Source of the DNA: Jiella flava
GTDB taxonomy: Bacteria; Pseudomonadota; Alphaproteobacteria; Rhizobiales; Rhizobiaceae
DNA: 64,000 bases
Assembly (NCBI RefSeq): GCF_017349315.1
Contig: NZ_JAFMPP010000001.1
Span: 496,001 to 560,000, forward strand
Reading direction: 5' to 3'
In this document: positions 17,311-26,065 of the stretch, piece by piece
Layout of the letters: each line of letters starts with the position of its first letter
How positions within the stretch are numbered: position 1 is the stretch's first letter
Translations under genes and position numbers: made by a program
Notes under the pieces: generated by a model
Databases searched by the model: none
Told to the model about the DNA's origin: nothing
The model's input: only the letters and a program-made list of their open reading frames with translations

Positions 17311-18525
17311 TTAGAAGGAGCGGACGAACTGAACGAAGCCGGACAGCTGGTCGAGCTTGTCGTTCGGGAGAAGAGCGGTGTTCGCCGAGTCGAACTTGAG
17401 GTTCTTGTAGCGAATTTCCGTCAGCATGTCGAAGTTCTTGGTGATCTCGTAGCCGACGTTGCCGACGAGCTCGTAGTACTTGCCCTTGCCGAGATTGACG
17501 TTCGCACCGTAGATGTCGAAGGTCTGGCCATAGGCGCCGGAAACCGCAACACCGAGCTTGCCGAACTGCTGAGCGTAGCCAGCACCAGCCTGCCACTTAA
17601 CCGGCAGCGTGTCGAACAGGCTCGGCACAGCGTAAACGTTGGCGCCGATGTTCGGGCTGACCGTGGTGCCGTCGAACAGGCTGATCTGCGAGTAGACCGA
17701 AGGATCGAAAGCGTAGCTGCCCTCAACCTTGAACTGCGAGTCGGTCGCAATCAGATCCTTCAGGGTCACGCCAGCCTTCAGAGCGAAAGCGTCGTCCTTG
17801 CCCTGAACGCCGATCGAGTTAGCCGAAGCGAGCTGGAAGGTATCCTGCTTCTCGTCATAAGAGGCAGCGAGGTAAGCCGCACCCCAGCCGCCTTCGTACT
17901 TGACGAGGCCGACGACGTTCGGGGTCCAGTTGGCATTGCCGTCGTCTTCGACCGACAGCGAGGCCGACAGACCGTTCGCAGCATAGGTGTAGGAGATGCG
18001 GTTCGTCTTGAAGTCACCAACAGCGAGGTCGGTGTCAGTCAGCACGCCGTCTTCCGTGGTCCAGAGGCTGTCCAGGTAACCCATGGTCAGACCACCCAAC
18101 TGGATGTAGGCCTGGTCCATCGAGTAGCCGGCGTTGTTCGAGTTAGCACCGAACGTGTTGGTCGCCTGAACGCGAGCGAAAGCACGCAGCGTGCCGTACT
18201 CGGTCTCTTCACGGGCGTCGAAGTTCAGACGAGCGCGAACCTGCGAGAGAACCTGGTAGTTGTTGCCGTTCTCGTTAGCCAGGAACTGGTTACCGAAGTC
18301 GTCCTCGATCTTGCCGAAAGCGCTGATCTTGTAACGAACGTAACCGCTGACCGACAAGCAGGTCTCGGTGCCGGGGATGTAGTAAAAGCCGGTGCCGTAG
18401 ACGTCGCAAACCTTGACGTAGTTGGCGGGTTCCGGCGCGACCGGCACGATGACGTCCGCAGCGCGGGCGCCGGAAACTGCGGCGAGGGCCGCAGCGGAGC
18501 CGAGAAGAAGGCTCTTGATGTTCAT
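17311..18525 (-). CDS. Outer-membrane porin, Rhizobiales type
   Basis: 404 residues from the ATG at 18525, chosen because it gives a clean signal peptide (MNIKSLLLGSAAALAAVSGA, cleavage near ARA-ADV) and has an ACTGGAGGT ribosome site. The mature start ADVIVPVAPEPANYVKVCDV, two early cysteines (CDVYGTGFYYIPGTETC) and SGYVRYKI are hallmarks of the alpha-proteobacterial porin family. The rest alternates polar/hydrophobic residues like a 16-strand barrel and ends FVQFVRSF, with the terminal phenylalanine needed for BAM recognition. It forms trimeric diffusion channels in the outer membrane. Single-gene unit with its own terminator; codon use looks strongly biased, consistent with high expression. 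Confidence 0.93.
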   Translation of the reverse strand: MNIKSLLLGSAAALAAVSGARAADVIVPVAPEPANYVKVCDVYGTGFYYIPGTETCLSVSGYVRYKISAFGKIEDDFGNQFLANENGNNYQVLSQVRARLNFDAREETEYGTLRAFARVQATNTFGANSNNAGYSMDQAYIQLGGLTMGYLDSLWTTEDGVLTDTDLAVGDFKTNRISYTYAANGLSASLSVEDDGNANWTPNVVGLVKYEGGWGAAYLAASYDEKQDTFQLASANSIGVQGKDDAFALKAGVTLKDLIATDSQFKVEGSYAFDPSVYSQISLFDGTTVSPNIGANVYAVPSLFDTLPVKWQAGAGYAQQFGKLGVAVSGAYGQTFDIYGANVNLGKGKYYELVGNVGYEITKNFDMLTEIRYKNLKFDSANTALLPNDKLDQLSGFVQFVRSF

Positions 18526-19041
18526 GTCCTGACCTCCAGTCAATTTTATAGGTAAGGGTTGGGCCTTTGTTGAAGGGCGTCCTTCCCTGCCCCATCCCCT
18601 CTGCGAAAGTCCGAAGCCGTCTGCCCCCGCGATCTTTCTGAAGGCGACAATATCCACACCGGGAATCGATGCAATCGCATAACTGCCACACTTGCCCTCT
18701 TGAGACGCTTTGGACACACCCCTGTTGCGAGGATGCCACTTTTTCGTTCACCAGCCGGTAACCAACGGCCGGTTTCGCGCTGATTTCGACCGTTCCGCCT
18801 GCGATTTTGGGGCTCAGGCGCCGCGGGGCGCGCCCGTTTGCCGCCACATCCCAGACCCCGAGGTCCTTGCATCACGACGCGGTCGAGCGTCGAAGCTTTC
18901 GCCGGGCTTGCGACAGTCGGTTTCGGAAGCGGCGCCGGAGCGCTCATACGCCGATCCCAATCGACGACGCAGCGGCGAATCAGGCGAGAATCACCAATCA
19001 AGAGTTATTCTCGCCTCGATGCCGCGAGCCGCCGCGGCCGT
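18526..19041. other. 516-bp region upstream of the porin
   Basis: Contains the porin leader and promoter. On the minus strand a TATAAA at about 18543-18548 sits 18 nt after TTCAAC, a weak promoter candidate. No supported gene or structured RNA was seen in the remainder. Confidence 0.35.
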
Positions 19042-21714
19042 TCACAAGCGGAACATCGGCGCGCCGAGGTCGCGAAAGTCGCGTTCGCGGCAGGTCAACA
19101 CGATCACCTGTAGATCGCGGGCCGCCTCGCGCAGGACGGCATGCATGCGATCGAGCCGGATCTCGTCGGTGTTGACCAAGGCGTCATCGAGAATGACCGT
19201 TGCCGGATGACCACCTTGCTTCAACACCTGCGCCAAGGCCAAACGGGTGACGACCGCCACCTGCTCGCGTGCGCCCGCGGACAGGCGCTCGAAGCGCTCT
19301 GCAATGCCGGCCCGACGCAGAGCCTTCAGTTCGAGTGTCTCTTCGTCGAGATCGACATCGCTGTTCGGATGGAGGAGCTTCAGATAGGGGGCGACACGGG
19401 TCTTGATCGGTCCCAGCCAATGCTCGCGCGCGGCCCGCTGGGCCTCGACCAGCGTGGTATAGAGAAGTCGCGCGGCGTCGGCTTCGAGGGCGACACGAGC
19501 CCGCCAGCGTTCGAGATCGGCGATCGACTCCTTTAGACGCTGCACCGCCTCGCCGATGCCGCTGCCGCCGACAACCCGCACTTCGCCCTCAAGACCGAGG
19601 CAGTCCTCGCGCAATTGCCGGACTGTCTCGCTGATTTGCCGGAGCGTCTTTTCTGCCGCCTGACGACGGGCTTTTGCCGCCTCGGGCCCTTCCGCGTCAT
19701 GGTCGGCGCGGTGGCGCGCGACGCGCGCACGCTTGGCCTCGCAATCGGCGTCGGCGTCGGCAAGACGGTCCTGCAGCCGCGCGCGAGAGGCGGCACGCTG
19801 AGTCTCGGCGCTCTCTTCCGCCAGGCGCTCAAGCCGCATCTGCAAATGATGGCACTCGCTTTCGGCCGCGACCCGGCTGAGCGTCATGGCCTCGCTTTCG
19901 CTCTGGGCGGCGGCCAAGGCGCGATCGGCAGCTTCGGCCGCGCGGCGCGCCTTGTCCAATGCGGCGAGACGCGCGTCCCCATCGCCATCGACATCATTGT
20001 TCTGCAGCGACAGCTCGGCCTTCGCCTCGCCCCGCGCCGAGGCAAGCGCGGCCTCGAGTCGCCGGACCGCCGCCTCTGCCGCATCGCGGCGCGCGCGCTC
20101 GGCATCCAGTCCATGCGGCACGATCGCATCACGGCGAGCGGCAAGCAGATTGAGGTCACCGTGAAGAGTCTGGCGTTTGGTCAATAAAAGCCGCGCTGCG
20201 TCCAGGCTGGCTGCGCCGGCCTGCTTGAGCAGCGCATCGCGGGCGTCTTCCGCGCGCTGCTTGGCGGCGTCGAGATTGGCCGCGCCGCCGCCCGGCTCGA
20301 CGAGCACCGCGCCAAAGCCATCAAGCTGAAAGCGGCTCGGGGTGACGACCCGCTCGCTGTGGCCGGGCGTTACGGCTTTTCCGTCCGGCCCGATGACACC
20401 ACCAGCGCCGTCCGGCTCAAACGTCACGGCGGGCGCGGCAACCTGAAGCCGGATTTCGCAATCGCGGAGCTGACGCTCGGCCTCGTCCAAAGCGCTGAGC
20501 GTCTTATCATCCATCGCGATCGCATCGCGCTGCCCGCTGAGAGCACGGATCTCTTCACTCAGCGCTTCGGCCGCGGCAACGGTGTCGGTCAATCGCCGGA
20601 ACTCCGCCTGGTCACGCGTGAGTGCGATCTGCATGCGATCGATCTCGTGGCGCGACTCCGCCTGTTTCAACGCATGCCGGGTCACCTCGCGGGCCGCTCT
20701 GGCGCGGCTCACCGCAGCCACCGCCTCGCGCGCCGCGGCATCGATCGTCGCATGCTCGGCCGCCGCCGCCGCATAGGCCGTCCGCGTTTCCTCAACCTCG
20801 CGCAACAGCGCGTCGCGCCGGCGCAGCGCGTCGAGGGCGGCCAGACGGATCGCCTCGGCCTGTCGCAGCGCGCCCTCCGCGGCTTGCCATTCCCGGTCGC
20901 GGTCTTCCGCCCGCCGCACCGCCGTTTCGGCCGCACGCAGGGCCTCGCCAGCCTTCTCAACCGTCCCGGCCTCTTCATAGCCTTTGAGCGCGCGGCGCCG
21001 ATCGTCCAGCCGCTTCAGCTTCTGGTCCAGATCGGCGAAGGCGGCGCGCTTTTCATCAAGCTCCTGGCGCGCAGCGCCAAGCTCGTCGTCGATCGCCTTC
21101 AACGGCGCATTTCCGGCAATCCGGCCGGTGGCGGTAAAGTGCCGGTCGTTCAGCGCCTTGGCAGCGCCGATCAGCGCACGGCCTCGCTCGCCGCCAAGAA
21201 TGGTGCCGACCTCGCCTTCCAAAGAGGCGGTGACCGCGTCGCGCCCGGCCCCGATATCGAGACCGGCGTTGGAGCGCCCTTGCTCGACCCACAGCACACC
21301 GAAGGCGCCCTGATGCTCGGTGAGCTTGGAATCGCCGCGCCCCGGATGGGTGAAGCCGAGCAGCGCGGCAAGTTTTTCCTCGACCGCGTCGCCGGTCACG
21401 GGCTTCGGCCAAGGGCCATCGAGTTCGGCCGACGGGCGGGTCCAGAAACTCTTGGCGAGACGATAATCCGTTCCGGCCAGCGAGAAGGCGACACAAACCG
21501 TCGGCCGCCCCTCGCCACCATAGGGCAGGAACGCCTCCACGGTTTCCCCCCGACCTCGGAATTTTTGGAAAAACGCCGCCCGCAGCGCCTTCAAAAGCGT
21601 CGACTTGCCGGCCTCATTGTCGCCGACGACAACATTCAGCCCGGGATCAAGCCCCTCCAATGACGCATCGTCGAGATTGGCGAACTCACGGACAGCGAGC
21701 GACTTCAAATACAT
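19042..21714 (-). CDS. Rad50/SbcC-like AAA ATPase, YhaN type
   Basis: 890 residues. Walker A GDNEAGKST near residue 34, a long alanine/arginine/glutamate-rich coiled-coil middle (about 180-730), then LSAGAREQVAVVTRLALAQ (ABC signature) and PATVILDDALVNTD (Walker B) near residues 820-860. There is no recognisable CxxC zinc hook; a central stretch rich in glycine and valine (about 430-480) may be the turn. This head-coil-head layout is that of SMC-like repair ATPases. The upstream gene, 6 nt away, encodes the matching metallophosphoesterase, as in the YhaO/YhaN pair, so the product is probably the ATPase half of an Mre11/Rad50-like DNA-end-processing complex in the cytoplasm. Confidence 0.85.
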   Translation of the reverse strand: MYLKSLAVREFANLDDASLEGLDPGLNVVVGDNEAGKSTLLKALRAAFFQKFRGRGETVEAFLPYGGEGRPTVCVAFSLAGTDYRLAKSFWTRPSAELDGPWPKPVTGDAVEEKLAALLGFTHPGRGDSKLTEHQGAFGVLWVEQGRSNAGLDIGAGRDAVTASLEGEVGTILGGERGRALIGAAKALNDRHFTATGRIAGNAPLKAIDDELGAARQELDEKRAAFADLDQKLKRLDDRRRALKGYEEAGTVEKAGEALRAAETAVRRAEDRDREWQAAEGALRQAEAIRLAALDALRRRDALLREVEETRTAYAAAAAEHATIDAAAREAVAAVSRARAAREVTRHALKQAESRHEIDRMQIALTRDQAEFRRLTDTVAAAEALSEEIRALSGQRDAIAMDDKTLSALDEAERQLRDCEIRLQVAAPAVTFEPDGAGGVIGPDGKAVTPGHSERVVTPSRFQLDGFGAVLVEPGGGAANLDAAKQRAEDARDALLKQAGAASLDAARLLLTKRQTLHGDLNLLAARRDAIVPHGLDAERARRDAAEAAVRRLEAALASARGEAKAELSLQNNDVDGDGDARLAALDKARRAAEAADRALAAAQSESEAMTLSRVAAESECHHLQMRLERLAEESAETQRAASRARLQDRLADADADCEAKRARVARHRADHDAEGPEAAKARRQAAEKTLRQISETVRQLREDCLGLEGEVRVVGGSGIGEAVQRLKESIADLERWRARVALEADAARLLYTTLVEAQRAAREHWLGPIKTRVAPYLKLLHPNSDVDLDEETLELKALRRAGIAERFERLSAGAREQVAVVTRLALAQVLKQGGHPATVILDDALVNTDEIRLDRMHAVLREAARDLQVIVLTCRERDFRDLGAPMFRL

Positions 21715-21720
21715 GGCTCG

Positions 21721-22857
21721 TCAGCGCTCCGTCCCGGCCACGCGGCGATGTTCGACATAGGCCATGCGGATCGCCAGCCGCGCCGCCTCGCGTTCTGGGT
21801 CTGCAGGATCATCCGCCTTGGCCCGCAAAGTTTCGATCGCCGTGCGCACGAAGCCCGACAGATCGATGCGGTCGAGATCGTCGTCGTCGGGCTCGTCGAA
21901 CAGATCGTCGTCGCGAAGATCGAGAATAAAGAAGCGCTCGCGCCATTCGGCCAGGATTTCGTCGAGCCGCACCCGTTCGCGTAACGGCAATGCGCCGGTA
22001 AGCGTCAGCTTGAGGAGGGTATGGCCCGGCTCTTCAAAGCCCGCCAAAACGGCCTCCAGGCCGTCGACTGCGCCGTCGAGCCGCTCGCTGCGGGCTACCC
22101 AATTATAACGGGCAACCGGCACGCGCTCGATGCGCGGCGCTTCCCCCGGGCCATCGATCTCGACCAGGGCGACGAATCCGGGGGCGTTCGCCGGATAGCG
22201 GTCGGGCTCCGGCGTCCCGGCATAAGCGGTCCTCGGGGCAATCTCGGCGAGAAAGCCGTGCCAGTCGCCAAGCGCGAGATAATCGAGATGGGCGGTCAGG
22301 GCGCGGGTTTCGGCGATCGGATTGCCGGCCTCGGCGGCCTCGGGCAACCGGTTCTCCAGCGCGCCATGGGCCAGTCCGACCCGGATCGCGCCGGCGGGCG
22401 TTTCGGCGGCGTCGAACCAGCCGGTCAAATCCGCGCCCTCCTGGCGCCGCATAAGCGGTGCCGGCAAGACGAAGAGCCGGCCATCAAGCAGGGCGAGAGG
22501 CTCCGGCTCGTCGGCGATGATGAGATTTTGCAGCCCGCGACGGGCACCGAGGGCGCGGACGCGCTCCCAGACACTGCCGGTGATTGCCGCGTCGTGATTG
22601 CCCGGCAGAAACACCCAAAGGCCGCCGAACGCCTTCATCTGATCGAGCACGCGATTGACGTCCCGCTCGGCGACGGTGTTGTCGTCGAAGGCGTCGCCCG
22701 CAACGAGGATGGCGTCGACGCGGCGATCACGGGCGAGCGCCGCGATGGTGCCGACCGCGGCGAAACGGGCGCTCTTGAGTTCCACGCGCCGCTCTTCGTC
22801 GAACCCGCCGAACGGCTTGCCGATCTGCCAGTCGGCGGTGTGGAGAAGCCGGATCAT
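21721..22857 (-). CDS. Mre11/SbcD-like metallophosphoesterase, YhaO type
   Basis: 378 residues from the ATG at 22857 (MIRLLHTADWQIGKPF); an in-frame ATG at 22875 adds six residues. Calcineurin-type metal motifs in order: D-x-Q near residue 9 (HTADWQIG), GDAFDD near 55, GNHDAA near 92, and GLAHG and LGDWHGF further on. These ligate two Mn ions for DNA exonuclease/endonuclease action. The C-terminal 130 residues are a cap-like alpha/beta region with acidic DLRDDDLFDEPDDDD. Followed after 6 nt by the Rad50-like partner gene. Divergent from the gamma-carbonic-anhydrase gene. Confidence 0.87.
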   Translation of the reverse strand: MIRLLHTADWQIGKPFGGFDEERRVELKSARFAAVGTIAALARDRRVDAILVAGDAFDDNTVAERDVNRVLDQMKAFGGLWVFLPGNHDAAITGSVWERVRALGARRGLQNLIIADEPEPLALLDGRLFVLPAPLMRRQEGADLTGWFDAAETPAGAIRVGLAHGALENRLPEAAEAGNPIAETRALTAHLDYLALGDWHGFLAEIAPRTAYAGTPEPDRYPANAPGFVALVEIDGPGEAPRIERVPVARYNWVARSERLDGAVDGLEAVLAGFEEPGHTLLKLTLTGALPLRERVRLDEILAEWRERFFILDLRDDDLFDEPDDDDLDRIDLSGFVRTAIETLRAKADDPADPEREAARLAIRMAYVEHRRVAGTER

Positions 22858-23056
22858 CGCGTCTTTTCGGCCCATGAAAGCGTCATTGCGCCGGACCGTG
22901 CCTTTCCATCACGCGGCAGGCAAGGGCCAGCCTCAATCTTTTCAACGGCATTCTCGCTGATCGCGGCGATCCTTCGCGCCGAAGATCAACCGGCGGCTTG
23001 ACCCTTAAGGCTTCCTCCGCGCAATGATCGCGGCAAGGATGTTAGGGAGGACGACA

Positions 23057-23584
23057 ATGCCGGTCTATCAGTTGGGGGACGATCGCCCCGAAATCGCCGC
23101 GGGCGCGTTCATCGCCCCGAATGCCCAGGTGATCGGCCGGGTGCGGCTTGGCGCCGGCGTCAGCGTCTGGTTCGGCGCCGTCATCCGCGGCGACAACGAA
23201 TGGATCGAGATCGGCGAAGCGACCAACATCCAGGATAACGCCGTCCTGCACAGCGACATGGGCTCACCGCTGACGATCGGCGCTGGCTGCACCATCGGCC
23301 ACAGCGCGATCGTCCATGGCTGCCACGTGGCGGACAACGTCCTCATCGGCATGGGCGCGACGATCCTCAACGGCGCGGCGATCGGGGCGAATTCGATCGT
23401 CGGGGCCAACGCGCTCGTCACCGAGAACAAGACCTTCGAGCCGAATGCGCTGATCGTCGGCGCCCCCGCCAAGGCGATCCGCAGCCTCGACGAGACCGCC
23501 GCGGAGGCGTTGCGGCAGTCGGCGCGCCATTACCGGGCCAATGGCGGGCGTTTTGCCGCCGGGCTGACGCTGATCGCCGAATAA
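23057..23584 (+). CDS. Gamma carbonic anhydrase-like hexapeptide-repeat protein
   Basis: 175 residues; the ATG at 23057 is preceded by GGGAGGAC, better than the upstream in-frame ATG at 23024. Repeated [LIV]-G-x-x-x-x hexapeptides build a left-handed beta-helix (for example IGEATNIQDNAVLHSD, IGAGCTIGHSAIVHGC). The three histidines of the zinc/iron site are visible at HSD, GHS and HGC, near residues 66, 83 and 88. Members are trimeric, cytoplasmic, and often have weak or no carbonic anhydrase activity; some act as acyl-transferase-like proteins. Followed 25 nt later by an aminotransferase gene, with which it is probably co-transcribed. Confidence 0.9.
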   Translation: MPVYQLGDDRPEIAAGAFIAPNAQVIGRVRLGAGVSVWFGAVIRGDNEWIEIGEATNIQDNAVLHSDMGSPLTIGAGCTIGHSAIVHGCHVADNVLIGMGATILNGAAIGANSIVGANALVTENKTFEPNALIVGAPAKAIRSLDETAAEALRQSARHYRANGGRFAAGLTLIAE

Positions 23585-23609
23585 CGCTGCCCGCTCATCG
23601 GACCCCGCC

Positions 23610-24725
23610 ATGCCGCTCTTTACCGACCTTGCCCGCTCGCTGCCCGCCACCGTGCCTTTCGTCGGCCCGGAAGCCCTCGAACGCCAGATGGGGATACGCT
23701 TCAAAGCCCGCCTCGGCGCCAATGAAAGCGTCTTCGGCCCGTCCCCGAAGGTTCTCGACGCGATGGCGAAGGCTGCGGCCGAGAGCTGGGCCTACGGTGA
23801 TCCGGAGCAGTATGCCCTGAAAAGCGCGCTTGCCGAGCATCACGGCATCGACCGAGCCAACATCGCCATCGGCGAAGGCATCGACGGCCTGCTCGGACTT
23901 TTGGTCCAGCTAACGGTCGAGCCGGGCGACACCGTCGTCACCTCGCTCGGCGCCTATCCGACCTTCAACTATCACGTCGCCGGCCATGGCGGGACGCTGG
24001 ACTTCGTGCCGTACCGATCCGACGATCACGAGGATCCGGAGGCGCTGATCGCGCGGGCCAAAGCCCTTCGCCCAAAACTTCTTTATTTCGCCAATCCGGA
24101 CAATCCGACCGGAAGCGTCCACGACGCCGCGGTGATCGAGCGGCTGATCGCCGAGACGCCCGAGGAGACGATTCTCGTCCTCGACGAAGCCTATAGCGAC
24201 CTCGCGCCGCCAAGTGCTCTGCCGCCGATCGACCGGATGCGGCCCAATCTGCTGCGCTTTCGCACCTTCTCCAAAGCCTATGGCATGGCCGGCGTGCGCG
24301 TCGCCTACGTCGTCGGCGAGCCAGATGCGATCGTCCAGTTCGACAAGGTCCGCAATCATTTCGGCGTCTCACGCATCGCCCAGGCGGGCGCACTCGCGGC
24401 GCTTGAGGATCAAGCCTATCTCGAAGCGGTGACGACCAAGATCGCGGACGCGCGCGACAGGTTGGCCGCGATCGCCCGGCGCGCGAATATGACGCCACTG
24501 CCGTCCGCGACCAATTTCGTCGCGATCGATTGCGGCGGCGACGGCGACTATGCCCGAGCGTTGCTGTCGGCCGTTCTGAAACGCGGCGTGTTCATCCGCA
24601 TGCCGGGTGTCGCACCCCTCGATCGGATGATCCGCGTCTCGGCCGGACGGCCGGCCGATCTGGCCCTTTTCGAAGACGCACTGCTGGCCGCGATCGATCA
24701 GGTCGGGCGACCGAAGGTCACCTGA
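23610..24725 (+). CDS. PLP-dependent aminotransferase, HisC-like (class I/II)
   Basis: 371 residues. Fold-type I features: NESVFGPSP near residue 38, YGDPEQYALKSALAEHHGI, the FANPDNPTGS loop near 160, LDEAYSDLAPP near 193 (the aspartate contacts the pyridine nitrogen) and TFSKAYGMAGVRVAY near 223 with the Schiff-base lysine. The pattern matches histidinol-phosphate aminotransferase and its paralogues. The context has no his genes, so I would not call hisC; a paralogue acting on aromatic or other amino acids is equally likely. Cytoplasmic. Confidence 0.85.
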   Translation: MPLFTDLARSLPATVPFVGPEALERQMGIRFKARLGANESVFGPSPKVLDAMAKAAAESWAYGDPEQYALKSALAEHHGIDRANIAIGEGIDGLLGLLVQLTVEPGDTVVTSLGAYPTFNYHVAGHGGTLDFVPYRSDDHEDPEALIARAKALRPKLLYFANPDNPTGSVHDAAVIERLIAETPEETILVLDEAYSDLAPPSALPPIDRMRPNLLRFRTFSKAYGMAGVRVAYVVGEPDAIVQFDKVRNHFGVSRIAQAGALAALEDQAYLEAVTTKIADARDRLAAIARRANMTPLPSATNFVAIDCGGDGDYARALLSAVLKRGVFIRMPGVAPLDRMIRVSAGRPADLALFEDALLAAIDQVGRPKVT

Positions 24726-24776
24726 GACGGGCGGCGCGCGCGCCTCGCAGGCGCCGCCTCCGGCACGAGCAACCGC

Positions 24777-25049
24777 TCAATGCAGGCTCAGCCAGTGGCG
24801 CGCGGCTTTCAGCGCTTGCACGATCTCGGCCCTGGTCATCTGTTGCGCCACGTCCTGACGATAGACCGCGGCGCCGGCCGCACCCTTGCGGTCCGCGAGG
24901 TTGAAATACATGTGGGCGCTGACGAGGTCGACGCCGCCGTCCCGCCCCAGCGCGGCGCGCATGCCGAGATCCACCAACAGATCGGCCTCGACATAGGCGC
25001 CGCCATTTTCGACGCTCGCCAGAAACCCTTGTATGTCGATGTGTGCCAT
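24777..25049 (-). CDS. Sel1-repeat-like small protein
   Basis: 90 residues. The segment DLVSAHMYFNLADRKGAAGA followed by MTRAEIVQALKAARHWL is the shape of the last Sel1/TPR-like repeat plus capping helix common in small alpha-proteobacterial proteins. No signal peptide. Convergent with the aminotransferase gene, stop-to-stop distance about 50 bp. Probably a protein-protein interaction module; partner unknown. Confidence 0.7.
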   Translation of the reverse strand: MAHIDIQGFLASVENGGAYVEADLLVDLGMRAALGRDGGVDLVSAHMYFNLADRKGAAGAAVYRQDVAQQMTRAEIVQALKAARHWLSLH

Positions 25050-25531
25050 GATCCCTGTCCCGTTTTGTTTTCTTATGGGAAGGATCGTCGCATCTTGTTT
25101 TGAAGCGTCGCTTAAAATTTGAAATGAATCCGAAATTAAAAATAACTATCGGCGAAATGGTCAACAAATTCTGACCACTCCTGGAATTGTCCTGAAACAA
25201 GACCCCATGAACACGCGTCATTGCAGCTCGTCATTCACGTTTCCGGGAGAAAAATTCCGTAGGGGAATAAGGTTTTTATATAAGCCAACAAAGATCTCTC
25301 CTGATCACCAAATCGCCACATCGATCAGATCAATGGCCGGCCAATACAGGGACGTGAATCGCCAGGCGTCATCACCGACGTCGCGCTCGAGTGATTGAGC
25401 GCCGGTTCCACGACGAATTCCCTTCGCCGCCGCGCCGTCTTTTGCGTTTCGACCGGCATCGCTCTGCAGTCTGGCAGAAAGGTCAAGGGTCAGGACAGAT
25501 CGTGCCCAACCGACCGAAAAGGACCGAATTG
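25050..25531. other. 482-bp AT-rich intergenic region
   Basis: Noticeably AT-rich between 25060 and 25290 (for example CGCTTAAAATTTGAAATG and AATTAAAAATAAC). Probably holds divergent promoters of the Sel1-like and DUF2147 genes. No convincing ORF or RNA gene. Confidence 0.4.
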
Positions 25532-25870
25532 ATGAAGACATTCGTTCTTGCCGCCGCTCTTGCCGCCACCCTAGCCGTGCCGGCCGTTTCAGCCGAACCG
25601 ATCCTTGGCAAGTGGCGCGCGCCCGGCGGGGGCATCGTCCGGGTGAGCACCTGCGGCGGCGGCTATTGCGCGACGGTGATTTCCGGCGAGCACAAGGGCA
25701 AATCAGTCGGCCGCATGTCCGGCACCGGCGGCGAATATGCCGGTGAGGTCACCGATCCCCGTGACAATCGCACCTATTCCGGGACAGCCCGCGTCAGCGC
25801 GACCCAGCTGAAGCTGACCGGCTGCGCTCTGAAGATCTTCTGCAAGACGCAGGTCTGGACCCGTATCTGA
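25532..25870 (+). CDS. Secreted DUF2147-type small protein
   Basis: 112 residues. Signal peptide MKTFVLAAALAATLAVPAVS with cleavage near VSA-EP, then ILGKWRAPGGGIVRVSTCGG, the lipocalin-like W-x-x-P-x-G-G-x-V-x-[IV] start of DUF2147 proteins. Four cysteines (two near CGGGYC, two near CALKIFC) may form disulfides in the periplasm. Normal members are 110-140 residues, so the gene looks complete. The ATG at 25532 was chosen for the signal peptide. Function of the family is unknown. Confidence 0.8.
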   Translation: MKTFVLAAALAATLAVPAVSAEPILGKWRAPGGGIVRVSTCGGGYCATVISGEHKGKSVGRMSGTGGEYAGEVTDPRDNRTYSGTARVSATQLKLTGCALKIFCKTQVWTRI

Positions 25871-26065
25871 TCGTCCCCCGGTCGCCGGCGGACGACCAAG
25901 CTTGCAATGCATCGATGGAACGGTCGGGCGAGTCCCGCGACGGTCTGAGCCAGTGAAGGACCCATGTCGCGTCATGGCGCTCGACAGGCCGTCTCTCGTC
26001 CTTGCCTTCGCTGCCGCCCGCCCATAATTTGCGGAGCATCTGCCGTTCTCCTTGCGATCGATTCC

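Noticed and set aside
17230-18555. A 441-residue open frame opposite the porin
   Set aside because: The porin frame has a signal peptide, family motifs and terminal phenylalanine; the opposite frame is valine/leucine repetitive antisense sequence with no recognisable domain.
20359-21663. A 434-residue open frame opposite the Rad50-like gene
   Set aside because: Antisense to a protein with Walker A, ABC signature and Walker B; no domain in the antisense frame.
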